From CAYLNK01 sp964384675 (lineage in GTDB: Bacteria > Acidobacteriota > Thermoanaerobaculia > UBA5066): a stretch of DNA of 17,688 nucleotides. The position numbers and the translations under genes were made by a program. Under the pieces are notes generated by a model, which did not search any database, had not been told where the DNA came from, and worked only from the letters and a program-made list of their open reading frames with translations. Below, piece after piece: positions 7,681 through 13,172 of the stretch; position 1 is the first letter of the stretch, and each line of letters starts with the position of its first letter. The DNA lies in assembly GCA_964384675.1 (NCBI GenBank), contig CAYLNK010000114.1, positions 1 to 17,688 of the forward strand. The letters run 5' to 3'.

Positions 7681-7713
7681 ACGGCTGCCAAGCCACTTCG
7701 TATACGGCACACT
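7681..7713 (-). repeat. Right terminal inverted repeat of the element
   Basis: Read on the minus strand it begins AGTGTGCCGTATACGAAGTG and mirrors 7436-7468. It ends only six bases before the NUDIX start codon and contains TATACG (7701-7706), which could act as a -10 box for that gene. Confidence 0.75.
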
Positions 7714-7719
7714 AGTCGC

Positions 7720-8253
7720 ATGGGCAGTGACAAGACCGTCCTCGCCACCGGCCGCTTCCTCTCGCTCGTCTCGCGCGACGGCTGGGAGTTCGTGGAGCGG
7801 CCGGGCGTCACCGGGATCGTCGTGATGGCGGCCGTGACCGACGCCGGGAAGCTCCTCCTGATCGAGCAGGTCCGCCACCCGGTGGGGCGCGTCGTGCTGG
7901 AGCTCCCGGCCGGGCTGGTCGGCGACGAGGCCGGCAGCGAGGCCGAGTCGCTCGAGAGCGCCGCGCAGCGGGAGCTGATCGAGGAGACCGGCTACCGGGC
8001 CGAGCATTTCCGGCTGGCGTTCTCGGGGCCCCCTTCCGCCGGCCTGAGCTCCGAGATCGTCACCCTGTTCGTCGCGACCGGACTCTCCCGGGAGGGGAAC
8101 GGAGGGGGCGTCGGCGGGGAGGAGATCACCGTCCACGAGGTGCCGCTCGACGGCGCGTCGGACTGGCTCGCCGCCCGCGTCCACGCCGGGTCGCTGGTCG
8201 ACCCGAAGGTGTACGCCGGGCTCCATTTCCTGGCCCAGGAGGTCCGCCCGTGA
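7720..8253 (+). CDS. NUDIX hydrolase, ADP-ribose pyrophosphatase-like
   Basis: A 177-residue cytoplasmic NUDIX protein. The N-terminal strand region (FLSLVSRDGWEFVERP, VTGIVVMAAVTDAGKLLLIEQ) leads to VRHPVGRVVLELPAGLVG, the usual lead-in of ADP-ribose pyrophosphatases (the ExLPAG motif precedes the box). The NUDIX box follows, ending ESAAQRELIEETGY, with the metal-binding REL(I)EE glutamates. The box is about two residues longer than the canonical Gx5Ex7REUxEExGU between the first Gly and the Glu. The likely substrate is ADP-ribose or another nucleoside diphosphate sugar; the exact substrate is inference. The stop overlaps the GTG start of the NAD+ synthetase gene (GTGA, 8250-8253), which supports a job in NAD or ADP-ribose turnover. 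ATG start; no Shine-Dalgarno, and the inverted-repeat element ends six bases upstream, so a very short leader is likely. Confidence 0.9.
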   Translation: MGSDKTVLATGRFLSLVSRDGWEFVERPGVTGIVVMAAVTDAGKLLLIEQVRHPVGRVVLELPAGLVGDEAGSEAESLESAAQRELIEETGYRAEHFRLAFSGPPSAGLSSEIVTLFVATGLSREGNGGGVGGEEITVHEVPLDGASDWLAARVHAGSLVDPKVYAGLHFLAQEVRP

Positions 8254-10238
8254 AGAGGATCCGTGTCGGCGCGGCCGCGCTCAACCAGACCCCCCTCGCC
8301 TGGGCTGCCAACCAGCGGAACATCGTCGACACCCTGGCCGCGGCCCGGAAGGCCGAGGTGACCGTACTCTGCCTGCCGGAGATGTGCGTCTCCGGCTACG
8401 GCTGCGAGGACGCCTTCCACGGCTCGAACGTCCCGGCCCGATCGGCCGCCATCCTCCTGGAGCTCCTCCCCGAGACGAAGGGGATGATCGTCTCCGTCGG
8501 CCTGCCGGTCCTCCACCACAAGGCGCTCTTCAACTGCGCCTGCCTCATCGCCGACGGCGAGATCCTCGGCTTCGTCGCCAAGCAGTCCCTGGCGGGCGAC
8601 GGCATCCACTACGAGCCGCGCTGGTTCAAGGCGTGGCCGGCGGGCCTCCGCGGACAGGTCCGGCTGGGTGAGCGGCGCTACCCGATCGGCGATCTCTTCT
8701 TCGACTGCGGCGGCGTCTCCATCGGGTTCGAGATCTGCGAGGACGCCTGGGTCGCCAACCGGCCCGGCGCCGCTCTGGCGCGGAAGGGCGTCGACATCCT
8801 GCTCAACCCGAGCGCCAGCCACTTCGCGTTCGGGAAGATCGAGGTGAGGAAGCAGTTCATCCTCGAGGGGTCGCGGGCGTTCGGAGTCAGCTACGTCTAC
8901 GCGAACCTCCTCGGGAACGAGTCGGGCCGCGCCATCTACGACGGCGGCGCCATCATCGCGTCCGCCGGGAAGCTCCTGGCGACGGGGCCGCGCTTCTCCT
9001 TCGCCGACTGGTCGCTCACGACCGCGGTGGTCGACATCGAGGCCGCCCGGATGTCCCAGGCCCGCACCGCCAGCTTCCGCCCCGACCTCGTCGAGGAGGC
9101 GGGCGAGTGCCTGCGGATCGACTTCTCGTACCCCGACCTCGAGCCCGAGGAGACCGTCCTCGAGGCCGCGCCGTGGGAGAAGGGCCCGCGCGTCAAGGAG
9201 GAGGAGTTCGTCAGGGCCGAGGCCCTCGCGCTCTTCGACTACATGCGGAAGAGCCGCTCCAACGGATTCTGCGTCTCGCTGTCGGGCGGGGCGGACTCGG
9301 CCGCGATCGCCTGCCTGGTCGCCCTGATGGTCGAGCTCGGCCTCGGCGAGCTGGGGCGCGAGCGCTTTCTCGCCAAGCTCCGCTACCTGCCCACGCTCGT
9401 GGAGGCGCCCGACGCCAGAGGCCTCGTCCACCGGCTGCTGACGTGCGCGTACCAGTCGACCGCCAACAGCGGCGACGTCACACGGGACGCGGCGCGGGCC
9501 GTCGCCGGGGCCGTCGGGGCGGAGTACCTGGTCTTCGACGTGGACGGGATCGTCAAGAGCTACGTCGCGATGGTGGAGGGCGCGATCGGGCATTCGCTCT
9601 CGTGGGAGACGGACGACGTCCCGCTCCAGAACGTCCAGGCGCGCGTCCGCTCGCCGGGGATCTGGATGATCGCGAACCTGAAAGGCGCGCTCCTCCTGGC
9701 CACCAGCAACCGGTCGGAGGCGGCGGTCGGCTACGCCACGATGGACGGAGACACGTCCGGCGGGCTCTCGCCGATCGCCGGCATCGACAAGGCGTTCCTG
9801 CGCACCTGGCTCCGCTGGCTGGAGACGGAGGGGCCGTACGGGCTCCACCCGATCCCGGAGCTGCACGCCATCACCGTCCAGGCCCCGACGGCCGAGCTGC
9901 GCCCGCCCGGAGAGCACCAGACCGACGAGGGCGACCTGATGCCGTACCCGGTGCTGGACGCCATCGAGCGCGCCGCGATCCGCGACAAGGAAGCGCCGCT
10001 GGAGGCGTTCCGGCGGCTGCGCACCCAGTTCCCCGACCACGACGAGCAGACACTCGGGCTCTGGGTCGAGCGCTTCTTCCGGCTCTTCTGCCGGAACCAG
10101 TGGAAGCGTGAGCGATACGCGCCGTCGTTCCACCTCGACGACGAGAACCTCGACCCGAAGACCTGGTGCCGGTTCCCCATCCTCTCGGGCGGGTTCGAGC
10201 AGGAGCTCGCCGAGCTGCGGGATTACCTGGCGCGTTAA
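8250..10238 (+). CDS. nadE: Glutamine-dependent NAD+ synthetase
   Basis: Two-domain enzyme making NAD+ from nicotinate adenine dinucleotide, ATP and glutamine; cytoplasmic, 662 residues, normal for the glutamine-using form. The N-terminal nitrilase-type glutaminase domain (about 1-285) shows the catalytic triad Glu44 (LCLPEMCVSGY), Lys111 (VAKQSLA) and Cys163 (FEICEDAW). The C-terminal synthetase domain (about 320-662) has the ATP-pyrophosphatase P-loop SLSGGADS (343-350), then ATSNRSEAAVGYATMDGD and GGLSPIAGIDK. LRTQFPDHDEQTLGLWVERF near the C-terminus is also typical of this form. The start is the GTG at 8250 overlapping the NUDIX stop, giving MKRIRVGAAALNQTPLAWA, the expected family N-terminus. 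It is the last gene of the two-gene unit. A long open frame on the opposite strand is a codon-bias shadow. Confidence 0.97.
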   Translation: MKRIRVGAAALNQTPLAWAANQRNIVDTLAAARKAEVTVLCLPEMCVSGYGCEDAFHGSNVPARSAAILLELLPETKGMIVSVGLPVLHHKALFNCACLIADGEILGFVAKQSLAGDGIHYEPRWFKAWPAGLRGQVRLGERRYPIGDLFFDCGGVSIGFEICEDAWVANRPGAALARKGVDILLNPSASHFAFGKIEVRKQFILEGSRAFGVSYVYANLLGNESGRAIYDGGAIIASAGKLLATGPRFSFADWSLTTAVVDIEAARMSQARTASFRPDLVEEAGECLRIDFSYPDLEPEETVLEAAPWEKGPRVKEEEFVRAEALALFDYMRKSRSNGFCVSLSGGADSAAIACLVALMVELGLGELGRERFLAKLRYLPTLVEAPDARGLVHRLLTCAYQSTANSGDVTRDAARAVAGAVGAEYLVFDVDGIVKSYVAMVEGAIGHSLSWETDDVPLQNVQARVRSPGIWMIANLKGALLLATSNRSEAAVGYATMDGDTSGGLSPIAGIDKAFLRTWLRWLETEGPYGLHPIPELHAITVQAPTAELRPPGEHQTDEGDLMPYPVLDAIERAAIRDKEAPLEAFRRLRTQFPDHDEQTLGLWVERFFRLFCRNQWKRERYAPSFHLDDENLDPKTWCRFPILSGGFEQELAELRDYLAR

Positions 10239-10380
10239 CCGGCGGCTCGAGCGCAGCGAGAGGCAAGGAACACTTTAGGAATTCTTTTCCCGAGGAGCCC
10301 CCTCGAATTCCTCCGTCGAGTTGTCATAGACTGAGACTCATCTTGAAGACGGCCGGAAACGGCGCAATAAGGAGTGAACG
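10239..10380 (+). promoter_or_regulatory. Promoter/operator region of the bufferin operon
   Basis: The 142-base gap before the precursor gene is AT-richer than its surroundings. It contains a perfect 8-bp inverted repeat AGGAATTC (10277-10284) and GAATTCCT (10305-10312) separated by 20 bases, a plausible operator or pair of sigma-recognition elements. TAGACT (10327-10332) fits a TANNNT -10 and would give a leader of about 40 bases. AAGGAGTGAACG immediately before the ATG supplies a Shine-Dalgarno (AAGGAG 10369-10374, spacing six). The upstream nadE has no clear terminator here. Promoter positions are inferred by pattern. Confidence 0.45.
10277..10312. repeat. Perfect 8-bp inverted repeat AGGAATTC-N20-GAATTCCT
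   Basis: Each arm contains an EcoRI-like GAATTC core and the arms are exact complements; symmetry stops beyond them. Centre-to-centre spacing of 28 bases is close to three helical turns, so a dimeric or tetrameric regulator could bind one face. Position upstream of a copper-binding precursor gene suggests metal- or stress-responsive control, an inference. Confidence 0.5.
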
Positions 10381-10758
10381 ATGAATCGTAGAGACTTCGG
10401 CAAGTACATGGCCGCCGCGGCGGCGGGCCTCGTGGCCAGCTCCACCCTCCTCGCGGGCGAGGAGAAGAAGGGCGACGCCAAGGCGGCCGCCGACAAGCAC
10501 ACGTGCAAGGGCCACAACGCCTGCAAGGGCAAGGGCGGCTGCAAGTCCGGCGACGCCGGCTGCGCCGGCAAGAACTCCTGCAAGGGCAAGGGCGGCTGCG
10601 CGTCCGCCGCGGCCAAGCACGAGTGCAAGGGCCACAACGCCTGCAAGGGCCAGGGCGGCTGCAAGTCCGGCGATGCCGGCTGCGCCGGCAAGAACTCCTG
10701 CAAGGGCAAGGGCGGCTGCGCGGTTCCCCCGGCCGCGGCTCCCGAGAAGAAGGGCTGA
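10381..10758 (+). CDS. bufA: Bufferin-type metallophore precursor (BufA2-like), Tat-exported, duplicated 6-Cys core
   Basis: A 125-residue precursor peptide. A twin-arginine signal (MNRRDFGKYMAAAAAGLVAS, running to about residue 26, LLAGE) sends it to the periplasm folded and modified. The mature part holds two modules of six cysteines with the spacing C-x5-C-x5-C-x6-C-x5-C-x5-C, each reading CKGHNAC, KGKGGC or KGQGGC, KSGDAGC, AGKNSC, KGKGGC; twelve Cys in all, with Lys and Gly filling the gaps. This composition, followed by a DUF692 (MNIO) enzyme and a DUF2063 protein, matches the bufferin family of copper-binding RiPPs, in which the MNIO enzyme converts cysteines to thiooxazoles. The BufA2 subtype is inferred from the KGKGGC/AGKNSC repeats; the exact modified residues are unknown. 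The two modules come from a 120-bp DNA duplication. An intrinsic terminator follows the gene. Confidence 0.85.
   Translation: MNRRDFGKYMAAAAAGLVASSTLLAGEEKKGDAKAAADKHTCKGHNACKGKGGCKSGDAGCAGKNSCKGKGGCASAAAKHECKGHNACKGQGGCKSGDAGCAGKNSCKGKGGCAVPPAAAPEKKG
10495..10722 (+). repeat. Two 108-bp direct repeats at 120-bp spacing inside the bufferin precursor gene
   Basis: Positions 10495-10602 and 10615-10722 start AAGCAC and end GGCGGCTGCGCG. They differ at only four bases, three of which change an amino acid (Thr to Glu, from two changes; Lys to Gln), with one silent change. A short spacer encoding SAAA lies between the copies. The near identity at silent sites points to a recent in-frame duplication or gene conversion. 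Confidence 0.92.
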
Positions 10759-10781
10759 TCCCTCCTCTCACGACCACGGAG

Positions 10782-10809
10782 AAGGGGTCGCGCCGGGGCG
10801 CGACCCCTT
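10782..10809 (+). terminator. Intrinsic terminator / attenuator between bufA and bufB
   Basis: A perfect 12-bp GC-rich stem (AAGGGGTCGCGC, 10782-10793, against GCGCGACCCCTT, 10798-10809) with a 4-base loop is followed by TGCTTTAT. It lies 24 bases after the precursor stop. The strong stem and short T-rich tail fit a rho-independent terminator, probably leaky, which would leave more precursor message than enzyme message. Confidence 0.78.
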
Positions 10810-10814
10810 TGCTT

Positions 10815-10820
10815 TATCCT
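10815..10820 (+). promoter_or_regulatory. Candidate -10 box (TATCCT) for bufB
   Basis: TATCCT sits nine bases before the bufB ATG, just after the terminator, and no Shine-Dalgarno precedes that ATG. A leaderless transcript of the enzyme genes is possible. No -35 was identified, so this rests on the -10 pattern alone. Confidence 0.3.
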
Positions 10821-10829
10821 CCGGCCGGC

Positions 10830-11660
10830 ATGACGAACCGCTGGAGCCTTCCCGACCTGGGCGTCGGAATCGGACTTCGAACCGTTCACTTCGGCGAGAT
10901 CCTGGCCCGCTGGCCCGCGATCGACTGGTTCGAGATCCTCTCCGAGAACTTCCTCGACACCGGCGGCCGGCCCGCGTACGTGCTCGACCAGGTGTGCGAG
11001 CGTTATCCCGTCGCGCTGCACGGGGTCTCCCTCAACCTCGGGAGCACCAGCCCACTCGACCGCTCCTACCTGCGCAAGCTGAAGGCGCTGGCGGCGCGGA
11101 CCCGTGCCCGGTGGGTCTCGGACCACCTCTGCTACACGGGCGTCCTCGGCCGCAACACCCACGACCTGCTCCCGCTGCCGTACGACGAGGAGACGCTGGC
11201 TCACGTCACCGCGCGCGCCCGCCAGGTCTCGGAGATCCTGGAGCGGCCGCTGTTCCTGGAGAACCCGTCCACCTACCTCCAGTTCCGCTCCACGACGATG
11301 ACGGAGTGGGAGTTCCTGGTGCGCCTCGGGGAGGCCGCCGACATTGGTTTCCTCCTGGACGTGAACAACATCTACGTGAGCTCCTACAACCACGGCTTCG
11401 ACCCGGAGGAGTACCTGGACGCGATCCCCGCGGACCGGATCGTCCAGGTCCACCTGGCCGGGCATACCAACAAGGGGACGCACATCGTGGACACCCATTC
11501 CGACCACGCGATCCCGGCCGTCTGGAAGCTGTACCGGCGGCTCTGCAAGCGGGTCGGGAACGTGTCGACGCTCTACGAGTGGGACGCGGACATCCCCGAC
11601 CTGAAAACCGTCCGCGCCGAGGCCCGGAAGGCCCTGCGGTACCGCGGCCGTGCGAGCTGA
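10830..11660 (+). CDS. bufB: Multinuclear non-heme iron oxidase (MNIO, DUF692), bufferin-modifying enzyme
   Basis: A 276-residue cytoplasmic TIM-barrel enzyme of the DUF692/MNIO family (same family as MbnB of methanobactin and TglH). Expected function: iron- and O2-dependent conversion of precursor cysteines to thiooxazole-type heterocycles before Tat export. Candidate iron ligands are visible along the sequence: His64 (ALHGVSLNLGS), His99 (SDHLCYTG), Glu144 (LFLENPSTYL), Asp177/Asn180 (LLDVNNIYVSSYNHG), His208 and His212 (VHLAGHTN), Asp221/His223 (DTHSDHA) and Glu250 (YEWDADIP). Length is that of a one-domain MNIO. The ATG gives MTNRWSLPDLGVGIGLRT, the usual start. It lies 71 bases after the precursor gene, beyond an intrinsic terminator, and overlaps the DUF2063 gene by 11 bases. 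The substrate is assigned from the neighbouring Cys-rich precursor. Confidence 0.93.
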   Translation: MTNRWSLPDLGVGIGLRTVHFGEILARWPAIDWFEILSENFLDTGGRPAYVLDQVCERYPVALHGVSLNLGSTSPLDRSYLRKLKALAARTRARWVSDHLCYTGVLGRNTHDLLPLPYDEETLAHVTARARQVSEILERPLFLENPSTYLQFRSTTMTEWEFLVRLGEAADIGFLLDVNNIYVSSYNHGFDPEEYLDAIPADRIVQVHLAGHTNKGTHIVDTHSDHAIPAVWKLYRRLCKRVGNVSTLYEWDADIPDLKTVRAEARKALRYRGRAS

Positions 11661-12576
11661 GAGAACCGTTCCGCTCGCCAAGCTCGAGCGCCTCCTCCAG
11701 TCGGTCGTCGTGCATCCCGGCCGCATCGAGGACGCCGTTGCGTACGCCGCCACGGACGTGGGGCTGTCCGCGGACGCGGCCGAGGGGCTTTTTCTCCCCT
11801 CCCGCACGCTCGGCGTGCGCGAACGCCTCGAGATCTACAAGGACATGTATCCGATGCGGATGGTCGACGCCCTCGCGGCCGACTACCCGTACGTGAAGGC
11901 CTGGGTCGGGGACCACCTCTTCGAGCACCTGGTCGAGGACTACGTGCAGCTCCATCCCTCCACGAGCTACACGCTGAACCGCCTGGGGGACGCCTTCCCG
12001 TCGTTCCTCCGCGGATCGAGCCGGCTGAAGCGGCCGGCCCCCGTGGCCGACCTCGCGGTGCTGGAGCTCGCGATGACCCAGGCGTTCGACGAGAAGGAGA
12101 CGCCCGCGGCGACCCCCGCCGACTTCGCCGCCATCCCGTCCGACGCGTGGGAGCGGGCGCGTTTCGAGGGCGTGGCCGCCCTCCGGCTCGTCGCCGTCGG
12201 CCATCCCGTGGGGCTCGTGCTCGACGCGGTGAGGGGCGAGGCGGCGATCCCGCCGATCCGGCCGAAGGCGTCTCACTACGCCCTCTGGCGGAGGGACTAT
12301 TCGGTCTATCGCCTGGACCTCACGCCGGCGCAGCACCGACTGCTGAGCGCTCTGGTGGGTGGCCAGCCCCTGGGCGCGGCTCTGCGGGAGGCGATGCCGC
12401 TCTTCCGGCGGCGCCGGGGAGCCTCCGGCGAAGAGGAGCTCTTCGGCTGCTTCCAGCTGTGGGGCGCCAAGGGGCTGTTCCGGAGCGTCCGGGCGGGCCG
12501 GGCCTCTACTTCTGCGGGTGCCCCTCGGACAGCTCGCGCGCCAGCGCGGCCAGCGCCTCGCGCTCCTCGTCGCTGA
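11650..12576 (+). CDS. bufC: DUF2063 partner protein of the MNIO enzyme (BufC-like)
   Basis: A 308-residue soluble protein. The N-terminal DUF2063 domain (about 8-125) shows SRTLGVRERLEIYKDMYPMR, ADYPYVKAWVGDHLFEHLVE and HPSTSYTLNRLGDAFPSFL, the family hallmarks; the C-terminal part (about 130-275) resembles the winged-helix-like second domain of BufC/MbnC-type partners that bind the precursor leader and present it to the MNIO enzyme. The GTG start at 11650 overlaps the MNIO stop by 11 bases, giving translational coupling; a clear Shine-Dalgarno is not seen. The last ~25 residues (Arg/Ala/Pro-rich tail after LFRSVRAGR) are read from DNA that is also the antisense of the TerB-like gene, so the functional protein probably ends near LFRSVRA and the tail is drift past a lost stop. 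Confidence 0.88.
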   Translation: MRAERTVPLAKLERLLQSVVVHPGRIEDAVAYAATDVGLSADAAEGLFLPSRTLGVRERLEIYKDMYPMRMVDALAADYPYVKAWVGDHLFEHLVEDYVQLHPSTSYTLNRLGDAFPSFLRGSSRLKRPAPVADLAVLELAMTQAFDEKETPAATPADFAAIPSDAWERARFEGVAALRLVAVGHPVGLVLDAVRGEAAIPPIRPKASHYALWRRDYSVYRLDLTPAQHRLLSALVGGQPLGAALREAMPLFRRRRGASGEEELFGCFQLWGAKGLFRSVRAGRASTSAGAPRTARAPARPAPRAPRR

Positions 12577-13075
12577 TCTTCGAGCCGAAGCCCAGGAAGC
12601 CGCCCGAGACCGACGCCACCTCTTCCGCCATCCGGAGCACGTCGCGCCGGATCGCCGCGGCGTCCTCCTCCGGCTTGCCCTCGAGAAGGTCGGCGAGGAT
12701 CGCCCGGGAGTGCTGCAGCAGATGGGCGTCGGGCCGCCGGTCGAGCCATCCCACCAGGGTCGCGTACGCCGGGGTCCCCTCCGTCACGCCCCGGAGCGCC
12801 GCCGCCGCGAGGATGCTCTTCCGTTCCTTCTCGCTCACGTCGCCGTCCGCCCAGGCGACCTCGAGGAGCGGGACGAGGTACAGGACCTTCACGGTCTCGC
12901 GGGTGAAGCCGAGCTCCTCCAGCGTGCCGAGGACGGCCTCGTCCGCCACGCCCCCGGCCGCCGCGGCCAGCTCGCGGCGCGCGTGCAGCTTGGCGCGAAG
13001 CTCACGCTCCTTGCGGTGGAAGAACTCGTCCTCCTTCGCCTTGCCGATGTCTCCGAGGATCGCGGGGTTCACCAT
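12506..13075 (-). CDS. TerB-like (tellurite resistance B family) protein
   Basis: A 189-residue all-helical cytoplasmic protein. The N-terminus MVNPAILGDIGKAKEDEFFHRKERELRAKLHARREL is a charged helix. Residues about 60-185 form a TerB-like domain with the characteristic VPLLEVAWADGDVSEKER (68-85, acidic Asp77 and Asp79 typical of the metal-binding loop) and a second related segment around SKISDEEREALAALAREL. TerB-like domains are found in tellurite resistance and phage-stress systems and in many stand-alone proteins, so a specific role is not claimed. The ATG at 13075 is preceded by AGGAGG (complement of 13081-13086, spacing five), which decides the start over the longer upstream frame. TATACT (complement of 13106-13111) is a good -10 candidate. 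The 3' end overlaps the convergent DUF2063 gene by 71 bases. Confidence 0.85.
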   Translation of the reverse strand: MVNPAILGDIGKAKEDEFFHRKERELRAKLHARRELAAAAGGVADEAVLGTLEELGFTRETVKVLYLVPLLEVAWADGDVSEKERKSILAAAALRGVTEGTPAYATLVGWLDRRPDAHLLQHSRAILADLLEGKPEEDAAAIRRDVLRMAEEVASVSGGFLGFGSKISDEEREALAALARELSEGHPQK

Positions 13076-13172
13076 CTCGACCTCCTGGCCTTCCGACGCG
13101 CGCGGAGTATAAAGAACCCCCGAAACGACACGCGGGCCGGATTGGTAGGATCCGCCGAAAAAGGAGGCTCCC
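13076..13172. promoter_or_regulatory. Divergent promoter region, TerB-like and DUF1579 genes
   Basis: 97 bases between divergent starts. Leftward: TATACT (complement of 13106-13111) and AGGAGG before the TerB-like ATG. Rightward: TAGGAT (13146-13151) as a possible -10 and a strong AAGGAGG (13161-13167) five bases before the DUF1579 ATG. No convincing -35 hexamers were found. Confidence 0.45.

Larger units (their letters stand above)
7436..7713. mobile_element. MITE-like or REP-like element with 33-bp terminal inverted repeats
   Basis: The purL/NUDIX gap (317 bases) is almost filled by a ~278-bp unit. Its ends, 7436-7468 and 7681-7713, are inverted copies matching at 29 of 33 positions and beginning AGTGTGCCGTAT at each outer edge. 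A second inverted pair is nested in the left half (7467-7491 against 7547-7571, 21 of 25 matching), with a smaller hairpin between its arms around 7516-7540, so the left half could fold as one long stem. No transposase frame is present; the short open frames through it look like chance products of GC-rich DNA. An 8-bp direct repeat TAGTCGCA occurs at 7416-7423 and 7713-7720 and might be a target duplication, although the left copy is 12 bases from the inverted repeat. A non-autonomous transposon relic is the best guess; a structured RNA or large regulatory palindrome is the alternative. Confidence 0.6.

Noticed and set aside
7437..7715. Short open frames inside the inverted-repeat element
   Set aside because: No start context, no recognisable domain, and similar short frames occur on both strands because the arms mirror each other.
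5306..7825. 839-codon plus-strand open frame across purL and the inverted-repeat element
   Set aside because: Antisense of purL with low-complexity His/Arg/Asp composition and no motif; it exists because stop codons are rare in the complementary frame of a GC-rich gene.
7992..10133. 713-codon minus-strand open frame opposite nadE and the NUDIX gene
   Set aside because: Composition is typical of an antisense frame (Arg, Asp, Val, Leu blocks) and the sense strand encodes two unambiguous enzymes.
10495..10722. Possible CRISPR or minisatellite in the bufferin gene
   Set aside because: Two copies only, in frame, each encoding a complete Cys module; it is a gene-internal duplication.
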